The notes under the pieces were generated by a model that saw only the letters and a list, made by a program, of their open reading frames with translations, was not told where the DNA came from and did not search any database. Positions 49,600 to 61,975 of a DNA stretch of 64,000 nt are shown here, one piece after another; positions within the stretch are counted from its first letter, which is position 1; every line of letters begins with the position of its first letter. Made by a program: the position numbers and the translations under genes. Origin of the DNA: Haemonchus contortus (taxonomy: Eukaryota > Nematoda > Chromadorea > Rhabditida > Trichostrongylidae); assembly GCA_000469685.2 (NCBI GenBank), contig LS997566.1:46148942-46212941 (forward strand). The letters are read 5' to 3'.

Positions 49600-50253
49600 A
49601 GGCATGGTTCTCGATAAACAAAGGTTACTGGGTTCTTCCATCAGGAATACTCAGCGCCCCCCATGGGTGGTAGAGGGGCCCTCTCGCTCCCAAAATCTCG
49701 ACGGTTAGGGCATAATGGAAGCTCTGTTGCTGGCTTGAGTGGCTTTCCCGCCTCTCGATCGATGTCACGTGTGTCGAGGCAATACAGGTTGCTATTATTC
49801 GCTCTAGGACCCACACATAATCAGCTAATCGCCGAGTGCTGAGACGATGTTTTTCTCCCATTCTTTTTTCCTCTGTTTTTCTTTTTGCTGCCGCTTTATT
49901 TAATTTCCTAACCCTAGAGGCTGAAAAAGGTGAGCTACTTCTACTGCTGGTGTGGTTTTTTTGTTTACTTATGCTTATAAGTGCATGTATTTTTGCTCAG
50001 CGTAGCCTGTTATTCGCACCAGGACCCACGCGTACGAATGAGACGTATGCATTGTATAGCTCGTCCGGACGCCCCACTCTTCTTCATTTTTCTGGTTTCA
50101 TTCTCGTCCAGCCCCCCTTTTAACGGTTTTTCTAAGCCTTTTTTCATTTTGGAAACACCGATGCACGCAGTTTCTTCACCTTCATTATTTCCTATCTTGT
50201 CTTCCACTTTTTATCGTGATCTGGACTATCCAAAATTATCGTGAACTGTGCTT
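49600..50253. mobile_element. M2 MITE, copy a (654 bp, TTAA target site)
   Basis: The left end AGGCATGGTTCTCGATAAA and right end TTATCGTGAACTGTGCTT are inverted. TTAA stands on both sides (49596-49599, 50254-50257). Confidence 0.65.
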
Positions 50254-50261
50254 TTAAGCCA

Positions 50262-50362
50262 AGTAGGGTAGAAGCACCCGGGTGGCTGGAATGATTACCT
50301 CGTGTGAAAAGAAAGAAAAACAAGAAAGAAAACTTGCCCACCGCAGTGCTCCTTCCCTACTG
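50262..50362. repeat. hairpin repeat family H, copy 3
   Basis: The ends AGTAGGGTAGAAGCACC and GCTCCTTCCCTACT pair. The interior shares GATTACCTCGTGTG with the other copies. It starts nine bases after an M2 element. Confidence 0.55.
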
Positions 50363-50646
50363 AAGCTTACTTTAAATACTGCGTGTCCCTGATGTAACAC
50401 GGCTTAACACAATTCATTGAGTTCATTTGAGTTCATTCCTTGTTATACTATCATTGTGATGGGTGGGTGCTCCCTTCCCCCCGAAAAGATTTTCACCGAA
50501 ACTTCTTATAGGAACCTTCCCATCCTTTTTTCTCTTTTTATTGACGAGAGTAGAACTTTTTGGAGCCTCTGAGTTAACTGCAGTAAGTTGTTTAATCAGC
50601 CGACGATTGCCATGTAAAGAGCGCTCTCTGTAAATGGCTATTTCAG

Positions 50647-53600
50647 ATGATACGAAGACGGAAATCCACATATTGTTGCATTATATTCTTTGTCGTTGTG
50701 TTATTTCTTGGCTACAATGGTTATCTAGACGTATTTCAACGAAGTCACCTCTTCTTGTTGAAAAAGTTAGCTTGTAATTGGAAACTTATAGTATTTTCAA
50801 TCGTTACTTTGTTCATATTTGATCATAACTCAGTTATAAGTTGTTGATATTAGAAATTTCTGTGATCGTAAAGTAGCATGAAAGTAGCGCATTTCCGTTT
50901 GTAGGAATTTGACGGTGACATAGGCTTATGTTTCACTTTTCAAGTTAATGGCACGATTCGCGATAAAAATGGTTTCGGGATTTCCCTATACTATGAATTC
51001 GAGGCTCCCCTAATACCAGGCCTGTCTTTATAAAGGCAAAAAACGTTCAGGGTAGGGCACAATAAGGAACCGGAGATTGTATAATGTGAATGCCACACCC
51101 CTAGCGGGCGAGTTTCAACGGCTTTGTAGAGGCTGCATCATTCACAAAGGAACCAATGTAGGAAGTTCAAAGTTGTCATGACCCATAGCGACGGCGAAAG
51201 GCAACTGTGGACAGTTATAGTTTGATGTAGTTAGCTCTTTGCACGATGGGAGCAAGTTAGATCTCGTCCAAAATACCCTGCATGCCACTTCTGTCGCGAT
51301 GATCTCGTACAAATTCCACTTCAACTACTTTGAGATTGAAGTAAGTGGATTTCCTCAATTTCTTCGCCACCGATGTACTCCTGTACATCAACACTTCCAC
51401 TACCTGAAAAGGGTACCTCAAAATTATCGTGGACTGTGCTTTTAATTCACACGCGATTGGGTAAGAAAGTCAAGGAAATTTGCTGATTTCCTCCCGAATT
51501 TATGGTATAAGAAATCTAAGTATGTATACGTATGTAAGACATATGTATACAAGTATAACAGTCTGGTGAATTCTTCTGTAAAATCCATTTTTGATTGTTA
51601 TTGAGCTGGTAGCGAGGACGTCCATGTTAATCCAGAAGAGCAGTATCTTATGGAACACGACAAATACTATGTGAGACCCAAGTTTCTTCGGGAACCCTCT
51701 GAAAAGGTTGTGTATGATGATTACAACTTACTAGGCTCTGGCACATAAGCAATTATCGAATTTCAAGGATGTGGAAGAGTGGTGTGGGACAAATGCGGAA
51801 TACACAGGTAGTTTTGTTTCCATGCTCAAGCAAAAGTATGTGATTGGGAGAATCGCTCGGAACTAAACGCTGTGGCTGCTTTCATAGTCCGCCGGCCGGC
51901 CCGCCGGCGTGCCACGAGGCAGTGCTAGAGTGGAGGAGGGGGGCAGACGGTCGGTCAGCCCCTCGAAGGGCTGTAAACAAGGAGAGACAAGATCAAAAAC
52001 CATTTGTACAGGCCCCTGATTGTTTGGTTTTTGATCTTGTTCTTCTTTGTTTTCACCCCTTCGACCGACCGTCTGCCGCCCTCCTCCTCCCTAGCACTGC
52101 CTCGTGGCACGCCGGCCGGCGAACTATGAAAGTAGCTTATCAGTGAATGCGCCATGAATTGGCTACCAATAAAAATTCTAGTGGTGCTGTGATCTCGTGA
52201 AATTCAAATAGAGTATTACTGTCAACAGATTCACTACTGAAGAATCCTAAAATCCTTAGAAAGAACCTTTATACTTCGTAGAATAGTAAATTATTGTATT
52301 GAGGCCTGAATATGAAGCTACCGACACCAGAGGAAGTTGCAGATGCTCGCCGGAAAGCACATGTGTGGGATGAGCTTGCTTCAAGGGTTCAGTCTTCCAG
52401 CGTAGTAGAAGAAGTCAGTATTTCGAACAGAATCGTTTTAGGCATTGCTGATTACCAACAACTTTCCGTGGAAATCCACGATTGGCTTATTACAACGGCT
52501 CTATCAGCCATATTTCAAAGTTACGATATTTTGTGGAACATTCTATCCCGAGTTATTTATGGCCAAAGGTATGCATAGTTGTCACAGAGACAACTGGGTC
52601 AAGAATCGTGGCTTGCTGTGACTGTAGCACCCATCGGCAGCGCGCGTAATTCCTGACTAATTATATCGAAGTGGAATGTTCCCATATGTAGTACGGGAGA
52701 ACGTCCGTTGCGCGCGTCCGTCTAAAGTAGGTCATGCCACCCACTTCGCGCGCGGCGCTCCCCTGTTGAGGTCTCGAGATGACATTACAGTACCACCAAT
52801 TGTCAGTGGAGCGAATGATCTGCATTTGTCCATGTTATCTTCCCTTTGAGCTGAGTGCCGTGGACCAAGCGCAAACCGTATGCCCCACTGACAACAGGGA
52901 CATTTGTCAAGTATCGCGGGCTGACCTGCCGCATGCTGCGGCTGCGGCGTGACCTAGTTTCGACGGACGCGCGCAACAAACCGCACTCCTTTTTGCTGAG
53001 TTAGGGTTGAGATCGCTTTCTAGAACTCTGGCGTTGTTTCGCACAATCCCTATATAACAAATCTACTAATTTTATTACTTCAGAAGGATTTCCTGATATT
53101 GTGACCCCTTTCAACTACATCAATGTCTCTGAAAAAGAAATGAACAGAGGTGTTTCTGCTTATCATTGCCTTGTCAGAGCAAGGGCATTGCAGTTAGATG
53201 TTAGAGGTGAGTTAAAATTTTTGTGACATTTATTTTGAAGTTTTTACTATCTTTACAGCTCACATGTGATTCTTCAGGTTATTTCGTGATGTCAGATGAT
53301 GTAACGTTCAATTTCTGGCATCCGCTTCCTCTAGAAAAAGTTCTACACCCTACAGGAATTACTTATGAGCAATTCGTGGGAGTGTGGTGGCCGTCCGTAT
53401 ACGGTGAACAGCTTCATTATTCCCTTTGCATTTACAGAAATAGGTACGGGTTCTTGTAAAGCCGAGAGGCGGCTGCGTGGTTGCAGAACAAGACCCCAAA
53501 CTTTACTTCATTCGAGGCTTATTCGAGGCTTTTTTTTACTCCAGCGTACTTGATGACTACCGGAATCAGGCGTGGGATAAGAAGCTACTTTTTAAATTTT

Positions 53601-55704
53601 TTTTACTGAGACTCCATACGAACATTTTATTTTTAATTTTATTTATTTATTTATTTATTTATTTATGCGTAGTGAACGCGCTACACCATGACAGTAATAA
53701 GCTGGAGAGGTTGACCTAGTAAGGTGATTTAACAATTAAGAAACAACAAAGAAACAACAAAGGAAAGTTGCAAATAGAAATCCAATAATGAGTAAATCAT
53801 GACTAAACGACGCCTGAAAAGAAAAAAAAAGAATCTATGCTGAGTAGGTCGAGAAGATGAAATAGAGTGCCACAAAAGTCGCAAATTTGCCAATCAGGTG
53901 GACCGGTGACTGCTTCAAAACAGTGTAGCACTTAGCGGGAGACCATCGCTGCATTGAAGTAACGTGGTGAAACGTTTCGACTCAACTCAAGAAGTATACG
54001 CAATGAGTCATGCCGCTAACACCAGACACGTCTGAAGCCAGAAGCTACCGATAGCACCAACCTGCATCAGTCGGCAATGATGACCGCTCGCCACATGCGG
54101 GGTCATAGGTACTTGCCGTGACTTCGAAACACGGGTATACCGACCACCCTCGTGGAAACGGCAAGCAAGGCGGATGTAGGGGTAGACCACTAGTAGACGT
54201 GAAAAGAAATAAGCCGCATACTCAGCTCTCGTAAGCTTATGACAGACAAAAAAAACTCCTACGACTCAGAGTTCGAGGAAGTGATTGGTGCACGGGGTAT
54301 AGCAGTTGAATGAAACTATCCCTATTCTCATCTCTTTTTGAGGTGAACTGAGTTGCTTCTGTCACGTTCTCGAAATGGTCGCTACTGGACCCTCCCCAGA
54401 CTAGAAGTACCGGCGCTGACTGAGCTAGGCTAGGCTCAAGCTTGCCCCAGGATTGATGACTGAGGAATCTGTCTTGCCATCTTTCCATTTTCAAGGCTTC
54501 AGTCCTGATGAAGAGGCCCAGGAGAGGCCCTTCTTGACTGCCTTTATGTACAGGAAGAGCTTTTGAACTCTTTCTCTTCCATATTCATGACTTTAGGAAA
54601 AGCCGCCGTCCAACGTGCTCTAGCTCTTATTACTGACAAATATAGAAACGATGACGGAGTGCAACGGATGTTCGAAATTTATCAAAATGGGGTAAGAACT
54701 CATTGCGTTAAGGAAATTATTATTCGAAATGGTAAGCAAAAGAATAAATGCGAGTAATATGACCGCATTTTTCAGCTGAGCTCAAATGGTTTCAAACAAG
54801 ACGCCTACTACCAACTGACTCAAGTGGACGGATGGAGCATCAGTGATCTGTATGTGACCATTTGAAAATCTTTTAACAATCCTAATGACGAAAGCCCACT
54901 GAATCATCTTCAACTGCAAAATCCACTTTCGATACACAGTAAACAACCTGTCCGAGAGATCGATCAATTTTTGATTTTTCTATCCTAAACTATTTCAGAT
55001 ACTATGTTCCGGCTTCTATGCTTGACTACTACTCCCGATTGATGAATATCTTTTACGAAGCCGGAGTATTCCATGAAATCGCCATATCAAAATTTCTGTA
55101 CAGCGTACCGCACAACAGGTAATACCGCAGCACGCGACTGTACTACAGTAACACTTCCTCTGTTTGTATGCTCCGATTTCGATGCTGGCTAAACCCAAGT
55201 TGTTTTCGTCCTTTCTCAGAAATCTGCAGTCATTTTTGAAGAAAAGCCAGGAACATTTTACGTTTGCACATCCCTATGACTGACCTTCATTGACTACTGG
55301 TAATTGCATATTCAGGCTTTATGATTCCGATTACAAATATCTTTGGGAGGATCGGATCAAATGGCCAGAATTGTATCACGAGAACTTAGTGTTTATCCAT
55401 CCTATAAAGCTAAATTTCATGACCGACAATTATCAGAGGGCGAAGTAAGTTTTCAGAATCTATAAATGTGGCTTTCTCTGCTCAACTTGTTACCGGAGTG
55501 ATGAGCTCTGAGTGGGTTCATGTTGGACCTCAACATGGCGCCAGTTTGTAGCTGAAAAAGGTTTTTCTCGATTCGGCCGATAATCATTTTAGTCGTCACT
55601 GATTTGCAGGCATACCTGAGCTGATCAAGTTGAATTTCAGATTCTGCAACTCTGTGGTGTCTACCTTCAGGGACGCTTTATTTGGCCGTACCACGATATC
55701 CTGA
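50647..55704 (+). CDS. type II membrane protein, possibly STELLO/DUF288 family (partial model)
   Basis: The ATG at 50647 directly follows ATTTCAG, so it is probably trans-spliced. MIRRRKSTYCCIIFFVVVLF is a signal anchor. Downstream exons: 51613-51670, 51735-51807, 52304 to about 52568, 53084-53206, 53278-53403, 53487 to about 53575, 54554-54691, 54776-54849, 54999-55118, 55316-55444 and 55641-55704 (TGA). Joins are in phase from 53084 to 53487 and from 54554 to the stop. The joins out of 50647, 52568 and 53575 are not resolved. Notable segments are YHCLVRARALQLDVRGYFVM with SDDVTFNFWHPLPLEKV, then DGWSISDLYYVPASMLDYYS and LVFIHPIKLNF. The anchor, the Asp-Asp motif and the closing HP suit a Golgi glycosyltransferase-like protein; STELLO/DUF288 is my tentative reading. 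Foldback and M2 elements fill its introns. Confidence 0.55.
50949..51441. mobile_element. M2 MITE, copy b (493 bp, TTAA target site)
   Basis: The left end TGGCACGATTCGCGATAAAA and right end TTATCGTGGACTGTGCTT are inverted, with TTAA on both sides (50945-50948, 51442-51445). It lies inside the first intron of the type II membrane gene. Confidence 0.75.
51875..52136. mobile_element. foldback element, about 260 bp
   Basis: The arms pair over roughly 115 bp with few mismatches: GCTGCTTTCATAGT... CGCCGGCCGG at the left, CCGGCCGGCGAACTATGAAA at the right. Inner pairing continues through GCCACGAGGCAGTGCTAG and CAGACGGTCGGTC. It is in an intron of the type II membrane gene. Confidence 0.85.
52707..52977. 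mobile_element. foldback element, 271 bp
   Basis: GTTGCGCGCGTCCGTCTAAA at the left pairs with TTTCGACGGACGCGCGCAAC at the right, continuing through GTAGGTCATGCC / GGCGTGACCTAG. It lies in the following intron of the same gene. Confidence 0.75.
53637..53666. repeat. (TTTA)n microsatellite
   Basis: Seven ATTT units in a row just after the 53.5-kb exon. Confidence 0.9.
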
Positions 55705-57230
55705 ATGCATTGAAAACCTCCGAAATCTTTTATTCTTTCCATTGTTTTTTCACTTTTTCTAGCTTTTCTGTTACCAGCAAAAAATACTTCTACGAAGGTG
55801 TTTCGGAACTTTTTCTGAAGGCAATGCCTGTTCGCCTTATTAGGCTTCCATGAAGCAATCTCATGGAAACATGGAGTTAAGAAAGTGTTAAAAGGAGTTT
55901 CTATCATCAGGCAAAATCCTTGAAATGTCGTGATAACAATCTCTACCACATCGCCTCTAACCCCCTCTCCCCCACTCCCGTCCTACGTTTCACAGGCTTG
56001 AACTAGGATTCATCCCTATACTGGCTGTAACTTGGTGTGCTAACTGAAATGAAGGAGATGTTTGATGAAATTATAACGAGCCGTCCGATCTGCTTGCAAA
56101 GGCTGCATTTTTTTGATAGGCAAAGGTTCAGTTCGTTGTCTCAAAATGCAGTCGCGGTCTCGATTTCTGTGAAGCATGCTTTTTCGGCTGTGGAAAGAAC
56201 GGGTGTGGTGCAGTAGGCTCTGAATTGTCGCTTCGCGGCGAGAGGGAAGCCGCGCGCGAAGGAGTGTTGCAGAATGTAGCAGCGGGTTAAGTAGAACAGT
56301 AAATCACCAATAAAATCATGGATCTCACAATACCGGTCCTACTGCCCGTCTCCCCACATGAACCAACCTCGGCTTGACAAAAGTGAGTACTATGTCGTGA
56401 TGCAGACCGTATCAGTAAACAAATATTTCTAGAAGTAAAAACTGATAATGGACTGATACAAGATCAGTGCTGTAGTGTGGGTGGTAGTCAACAAGTCATG
56501 CTCATTCCTCACAACGTCCTCGCCTCCGCTTGGTGATTCGTCCACAACAGCGTAACTACACATCAAACTGCTCCATTTGAAATGTGCATACCTAAAAAGT
56601 GAGTTGATCTCTGAAACAGTCTGCTAGAAGAACCTTCACTTGTCCATTTTCAATAGGATGGCTGACCAGAGGGCAGTCCTGGGGCTAAAGAAACTAACCT
56701 CAGAAAATGATGTCTCTGTGAGAAAACCCCTGCCTAAAACTGTTGTCCGTTGGAAACCACCCTGCATTGCATAGCTGCATTCGAGTTCCACTATTCCATC
56801 TGAACTCATCCTTTTCACTGTTAGTTCAATTCCATGCTCGCAGGTGCCCATGGGGTGCACCGCTCATTTGGTTACTTTCGTTCAGAATGGTCTCGAAAGC
56901 GGTAGGGTAGGTCTACTGAGACCTACTCAAGAGACAGATAGCCACTCATTGGAACTCCAGCTGATAAAAGGCAGTGGGCTCTTGGCAACGTTCCTCACTT
57001 ATCAGTCTCGATGTATCGTACACTCTCCTCAACTGAGGCAAATGGCTTGACTGAACCATCCCACCGCGCAACCGCTCCAACCACGCTCTAACCTGAAGGC
57101 ACACCTCCCTTCGGCATCTTTCAAGATAGCCATCCCTCGAATCATCAGATAAAGATAACGAAGTTATAGAATGGTTTCTGAGCATCCCTTCTTCTACAGC
57201 AACATTCGTCGGCGTATTCCTTTGTTTCAG
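55705..57230. other. spacer before the first recognised phosphatase exon
   Basis: The first phosphatase exon at 57231 needs an upstream exon ending with two bases of a codon. I could not identify it here. Long minus-strand frames in this stretch are shadows. Confidence 0.4.
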
Positions 57231-60200
57231 GTCAGAGCAAGGGAGTGCTGGTAGCTCTAAACATGGAACACGGAAAGGTAGAGGAGATGACAGTCCATTT
57301 GGTAATACACGAAACGGTTCTTCTGGAACAGCAGCTACACTGCTAGAGCAATTTAGAACTGGTACGAGAGTTTTGTTAACGATCATTCGATTTGAAATTT
57401 ATAAGTAAGAGCGAGCTTAAAGGCACAGTTCACGATAATATTGAGGTACCCTTTTTGGGTAGAAAGTATTGATGTGGAGGGGTACATCGGTGGCGAAGAA
57501 AGTGAAAATCAGCCTACTTCAAGGCTTTTCAAAAGTAGGGAAAGGGAGGTTGTACGAGATCACCCTGACGGTGATGGCATGTAAAGGCTGTTTGGACGAG
57601 ATTTAACTTGCTCCCATTGCTCAAAGAGATGACTACATCAAGCCGAAATTGTCCGAAACTGCCTTTCACTGTCGCCATGGGTTATGACAGGTTGTTTGAA
57701 CTTCCTACATGCGAGTCTCCTGAGATAGTGCAGCCTCCACAAAGCCATTGAGACTCGTCCACGATGGGTGTGGCATTCACACGATACAATCTCTGGCTCC
57801 CTATTGTGCCCTATTCAAGACGTTTTTCAACCTTATAACGGCAGGTGTGGTATAAGGGGGAGCCTCGAATTCATACTATAAGGAAATCTCAGAAACCATT
57901 TTTATCGTGAACTGTGCCTTTAATTCAAAATTTACCATTAAGGCTAGACCTCAAAGAATCGGGCCAAGAAGCCCTACGGGTAGTGGAGTATGGTTCGTAG
58001 TCACAGCAATCCTTCACGAACGAGGAGAACGGCGGTCTTCCGGTCCGTCTGGCTCCATCCCTCGCGACTAGCTTTGATATGCTGGGTATCTTGTCCCGAG
58101 GGTAATTCGGTGTCAGTTCTTCCCAGAGATCGGTATCTTTCAACACGGTCCATAATGTGTCGCCCTGCAGCCTCTAATTAACCTTCTACCTTGTTCTTTT
58201 CAAAGCCCAACAAAACCGGCCCTTACGTTGGCAGCCAAGAAGCCTGCCTGCTTGAATGAAATGGACTGGGCCGTCAACTCTGATGGAAATTTATGATTTC
58301 ATGGTTCTACTCTGAACGCAATAGTTTTCAGGCAAAATACCGGAAGAATCGGGCGATGGCAAAAAAGTGAAAAAACCCTCAATGGAAAATGGAAATGTGC
58401 ATAGCAGTTTCAAAAACACTAAAAATAAGCAGCAGATACTGCAACAGGTTTGCCTTGCTCTGCTACAGCCACGGATTCGAGTTGGACCTTCCTTTGATTG
58501 AGACATCGCTACCCATATGGGGATGTCTTCCATCACTCAGGGCAGGGCAGACTTATAGCTTCCTCCGCGTGGCTCCCTCTCTTTCCATCATCTCTCACGT
58601 TTGACTCACTCAAAAGAAATCTTACATCTAGGAAGCCTCCAATCCAATTGACACGATGATTACCAGTTTTCCTCGTTTTCCTTACGGATATTTGGCGGCA
58701 CAAAACTTTAGTGACCCATAGATTGGGGCATAATGTCGCATAGGTTGCCTTTCCCAGTGAGTGCCATTTCCGTTGGGGTTGTACAGACCCAACAAACCCT
58801 TCATCCCCACTAAGTTCCCCGTAGCATGAACCCTTTCCCTGAAGCAGGTTTTTCCAGTATATGGTAGGTGATTGAGTACTCAAACGGTTTGTCCGATGAC
58901 AGGTGCAAATTATTTTCAGGTGAGTATATGGGTAAATCGAGTACTTGATATGGGAGCACCAAGCTTGGTGGCCGAGTTCCGTCAGCTGCGTAGATGGGTG
59001 CCCGAAAATGTGACAACGAATGCTTTCGCTGCTAATCGACCTCTTAACAGGTGATTTTGTCTTCGACATTTCATTTGCCTTATAAATACACGTGAAAGGT
59101 TGAGGGTAAAAGTGCATATACTTGTAGGTATATGGATGTACCTTGTCAGGATGCACGTCGAGTTATTCTGAAATGGCCCGGAATCGATAACGACTACATC
59201 CATGCGAATTATGTTGCCACCCCGAGCAAAGACAACCATTTCATTTGTACTCAGGTATTTGATTATGTTTACCGTATTACATCCACTTGAATGTAACTTA
59301 ATTGCGGTGAAAGCAAATAAGAGGAGTCGATGGTGTGGGCGGGAGTTCCTGGGCGACTGTAAGTCTGCGGTGAGGGTAAACAAGCAGCAGTCAAGCTTGT
59401 GGGCGGGACTTCCTGGGCGGCTGTAAGCCACTGGGAAGTGGTCTGAAAACCCCTAGCGTGCGCCTCAGTGGTTGGTCGTCTAATGCCTGCCTAAGAGTGC
59501 TCTGCCACACACCCATCTCGATTCTGGGTAGAAATTACTACTAATTGGAAAAGTTTCAAGGATTTTCCGGAGAGTTCACTTAAGTGTTCAGAGCATGTTG
59601 AGAGGAAGAAAAAGCTAGTGGAATGAGCAGGCAGCTGCATGTCAGTCAATACCGTTCAGGGACCACTTGTCACTACAATGCAAGCATTTTGGGCCATGGT
59701 AATCCAAGAAAAAGCTGAATATGTCGTTATGCTGTGTAACACAGTTGAATGCGTAGGTTTCGAACCATATGGACAGATTGCTTAACTGATAGCGAATTGG
59801 ATCTACTCAGTACTGTGCTAAATGCTCAAGAACCTCAGGCGCATATGCTCTTCATGATCAGTATAAGTGTCTACCCGATCTTTTTTAAGGATAAAAACAA
59901 ATGTGAACAATATTGGCCCCTCAATGTTGACGATGTGATGGTGTTCGGAGAGGACAATGATGGAAAAATCACTGTTACCAATCTAGATGTGAGTTTCACG
60001 AACAGCCAGAAGAAGTTCAAGTTCTTGCGGTTCATCTACCTTTTTCTAATCCTATCTTTCTAATCGAATCGTAAAATATCTCTGCTGACTCAAAGATATC
60101 CACTAGTCTCAAAGTAACTTGCCCGGCAAAAGAACGGGGGAGCTTGTAAGGTTCACTCCGTCTCCGAGCCCACATACCGGAGTGTACTGAGCCCCAACAG

Positions 60201-61975
60201 AATTTTCTCTTGCTCGAATTTCATGATTTTCAATACATTAAGGTCGAATTTCATGAATTTCGATACATTAAGGTATCTCCCATGTCCAAAGAGGATCACT
60301 TTGTTCGTGTATCTAAACTCAAACTGGAATACAAAGAATTTGGACAAGATACTTTCAAAATTATCACTCATTATCAATGGGAAAATTGGCCTGATCGAGG
60401 TGTTCCTGCAACAAAGTTCACAGCTATTGTAAGTGTTTCATAAGCTCGTCTAGGGAGCTTGTACTTATGGAGAACCATGTAAACAAGTAATGTTGAAATC
60501 AAGGACGTAGCATCATACACAGCCTTTGAGTCGTGGAGCCAGAAAGTAGAGGGAATGGGAAAATCAGATTGGTATCGCTATGGAAAATGGGATAAACGAA
60601 GAATCATATGGGATATCAGAACTTCCGGGAAATCAGCAGAAAAGATCGAATGTGCACCCCCAGAAAAATGGCAACCCACCCTCGAAGTGATACGTAACCC
60701 CTGGAGATGCAGCAGGGCTGATATAAAAGTAAAAGTTGAAAGTTAAAGAAAGGATAAAGTGTACAGCATTTTATCAATATGGCCTAGTCTAGATTGACCT
60801 TCAGTCCCAGGCTTGAGGTATCGTCAACTTTGTATAATAGTCTAACTGTAAACACTGTAGAATGGTTCTTAAAGTGATGCGCTCACCGTGTTTCAAACGA
60901 TTATTCAGCTTTGATGGAATTTCTTTGAAAAACGTTAAAGAACTGAAATTAGCCTGACAACGCAGCCCGGAACTGACTGGAGCTTTTCAGAATCTTCTTG
61001 CCAAACTTCGTGACTCAACCGGCCCGATTATTGTGCACTGCTCGGCAGGTATTGGTAGAACAGGAACAATCGTAGCCATTTCCTATGTGACAGAGAAAAT
61101 GCAGAATGGGGTGAGTCATTTCGTCTATTCATTGCCCGTTTCGCTTAAATTTATAGAAACTGAGAATTCATAATACAACTTCAGGAAGAATGCTTAGCCA
61201 TGAGTGAGCTGGTGAAGGAAATTCGTACCCAACGGCTTTATTCTATACAGAACGAATATGTAAGTGAATGATGTATGCCCATTGTTGTTCTTGAATTCTG
61301 GTAGCTAAGTGGATAGCCACGTATTACCTATATACTCATACGGTCTTTACGTCAACCGGCAACTGTCCTCTTCAGCTCACCGGACCCCTGTACCGTCCGA
61401 TAGAAGCAAGAGGGAGGAAATCTCTCCAGTCGTTGAATCTTTCTACAGTTAGACCAACTCCAATGGAAGCTCCTCTAGATTCCCAGACTTTTTCCTCCCA
61501 GCACTGCTGGCGATTCGCTATTCTTCAGTGAGATATCAGAGTATCTGGGTGATATAAATTTGAGGTAGCGGAGTTCCCCCTATCTCTTGGAAGGTTTCCA
61601 GGGTCTTTCCAACGGCTAGGTAAAGTGGAACCATTTTCGAATGAGCGACCCTCTAGGGTTTTTTTTTCGAAAAGGTCCTTTCCCAGCTGATGTCAAAAGC
61701 CAAGCACAGCCCGTCCACTCAGGAACTCTCTCTCCTAAACCTGCCTTTTCCACCTTCAAAGTCAATTCTCAAATGAACAATGGGCGAACTTTTTGATTTC
61801 ATTTCTACTCGCTTACTTATAGCTTTTTCAGCAATACTTGTACGTCCATCGAGTACTGTTGGCGTATTTTCTGGAGAAGTATCGTAGTCGATTTGAGCAT
61901 ATTCTGGAGAATGGTGGAGCGGAAAAATATCAGAAATGGTGTGCTGACTATAAAAAAGCTACCGGTTGTGACTAA
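57231..61975 (+). CDS. non-receptor protein tyrosine phosphatase, nematode type (5' exon not found)
   Basis: The exons are 57231-57361, 58332-58447, 58920-59050, 59128-59254, 59660-59752, 59890-59988, 60273-60428, 60966-61110, 61185-61259 and 61832-61975 (TAA). The N-terminal part is low-complexity and basic (GSSKHGTRKGRGDD). The catalytic domain follows: WVNRVLDMGAPSLVAEFRQL, YMDVPCQDARRVIL, DNDYIHANYVATP, then the WPD loop in WENWPDRGVP. The signature HCSAGIGRTG is at about 61041-61070, and the end is QRLYSIQNEYQYLYVHRV. Catalytic Cys, Arg and Asp are all present, so it should hydrolyse phosphotyrosine. Nematodes have many such genes, often sperm-expressed. Phases match except between 60428 and 60966, where a micro-exon adding two bases modulo three must be missing. 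AATAAA is at 62047. Confidence 0.85.
57421..57919. mobile_element. M2 MITE, copy c (499 bp, TTAA target site)
   Basis: The terminal repeats AGGCACAGTTCACGATAA and TTATCGTGAACTGTGCCT are a perfect inverted pair, flanked by TTAA (57417-57420, 57920-57923). It is inserted in the first visible phosphatase intron. TTAA target sites are the mark of piggyBac-type transposition. Confidence 0.85.
60212..60272 (+). repeat. 30-bp tandem duplication carrying a 3' splice site
   Basis: CGAATTTCATGATTTTCAAT plus ACATTAAGGT is followed at once by CGAATTTCATGAATTTCGAT plus ACATTAAGGT. Both copies end in a usable acceptor (CATTAAG|GT). Confidence 0.85.

Larger units (their letters stand above)
48364..50646. 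other. intergenic, with an M2 element and a hairpin repeat
   Basis: It holds the M2 copy at 49600-50253 and hairpin H copy 3 at 50262-50362. An open frame at 49253-49504 (YSVFHVKNSYLDYNRVVIAP) ends near a GTCAGT donor but has no usable acceptor or partner. Confidence 0.45.

Noticed and set aside
51239..51345. Possible exon reading DLVQNTLHATSVAMISYK and ending GAA|GTAAGT
   Set aside because: It lies wholly inside M2 copy b, and the matching part of copy c (about 57550-57650, reversed) has related sequence, so it is repeat DNA.
56946..57386. 146-codon minus-strand frame
   Set aside because: It overlaps a plus-strand phosphatase exon with correct splice sites and phase, so it is a shadow.
58533..59431. 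Long minus-strand frames of 207 and 149 codons
   Set aside because: They run across several well-supported phosphatase exons and introns on the plus strand.
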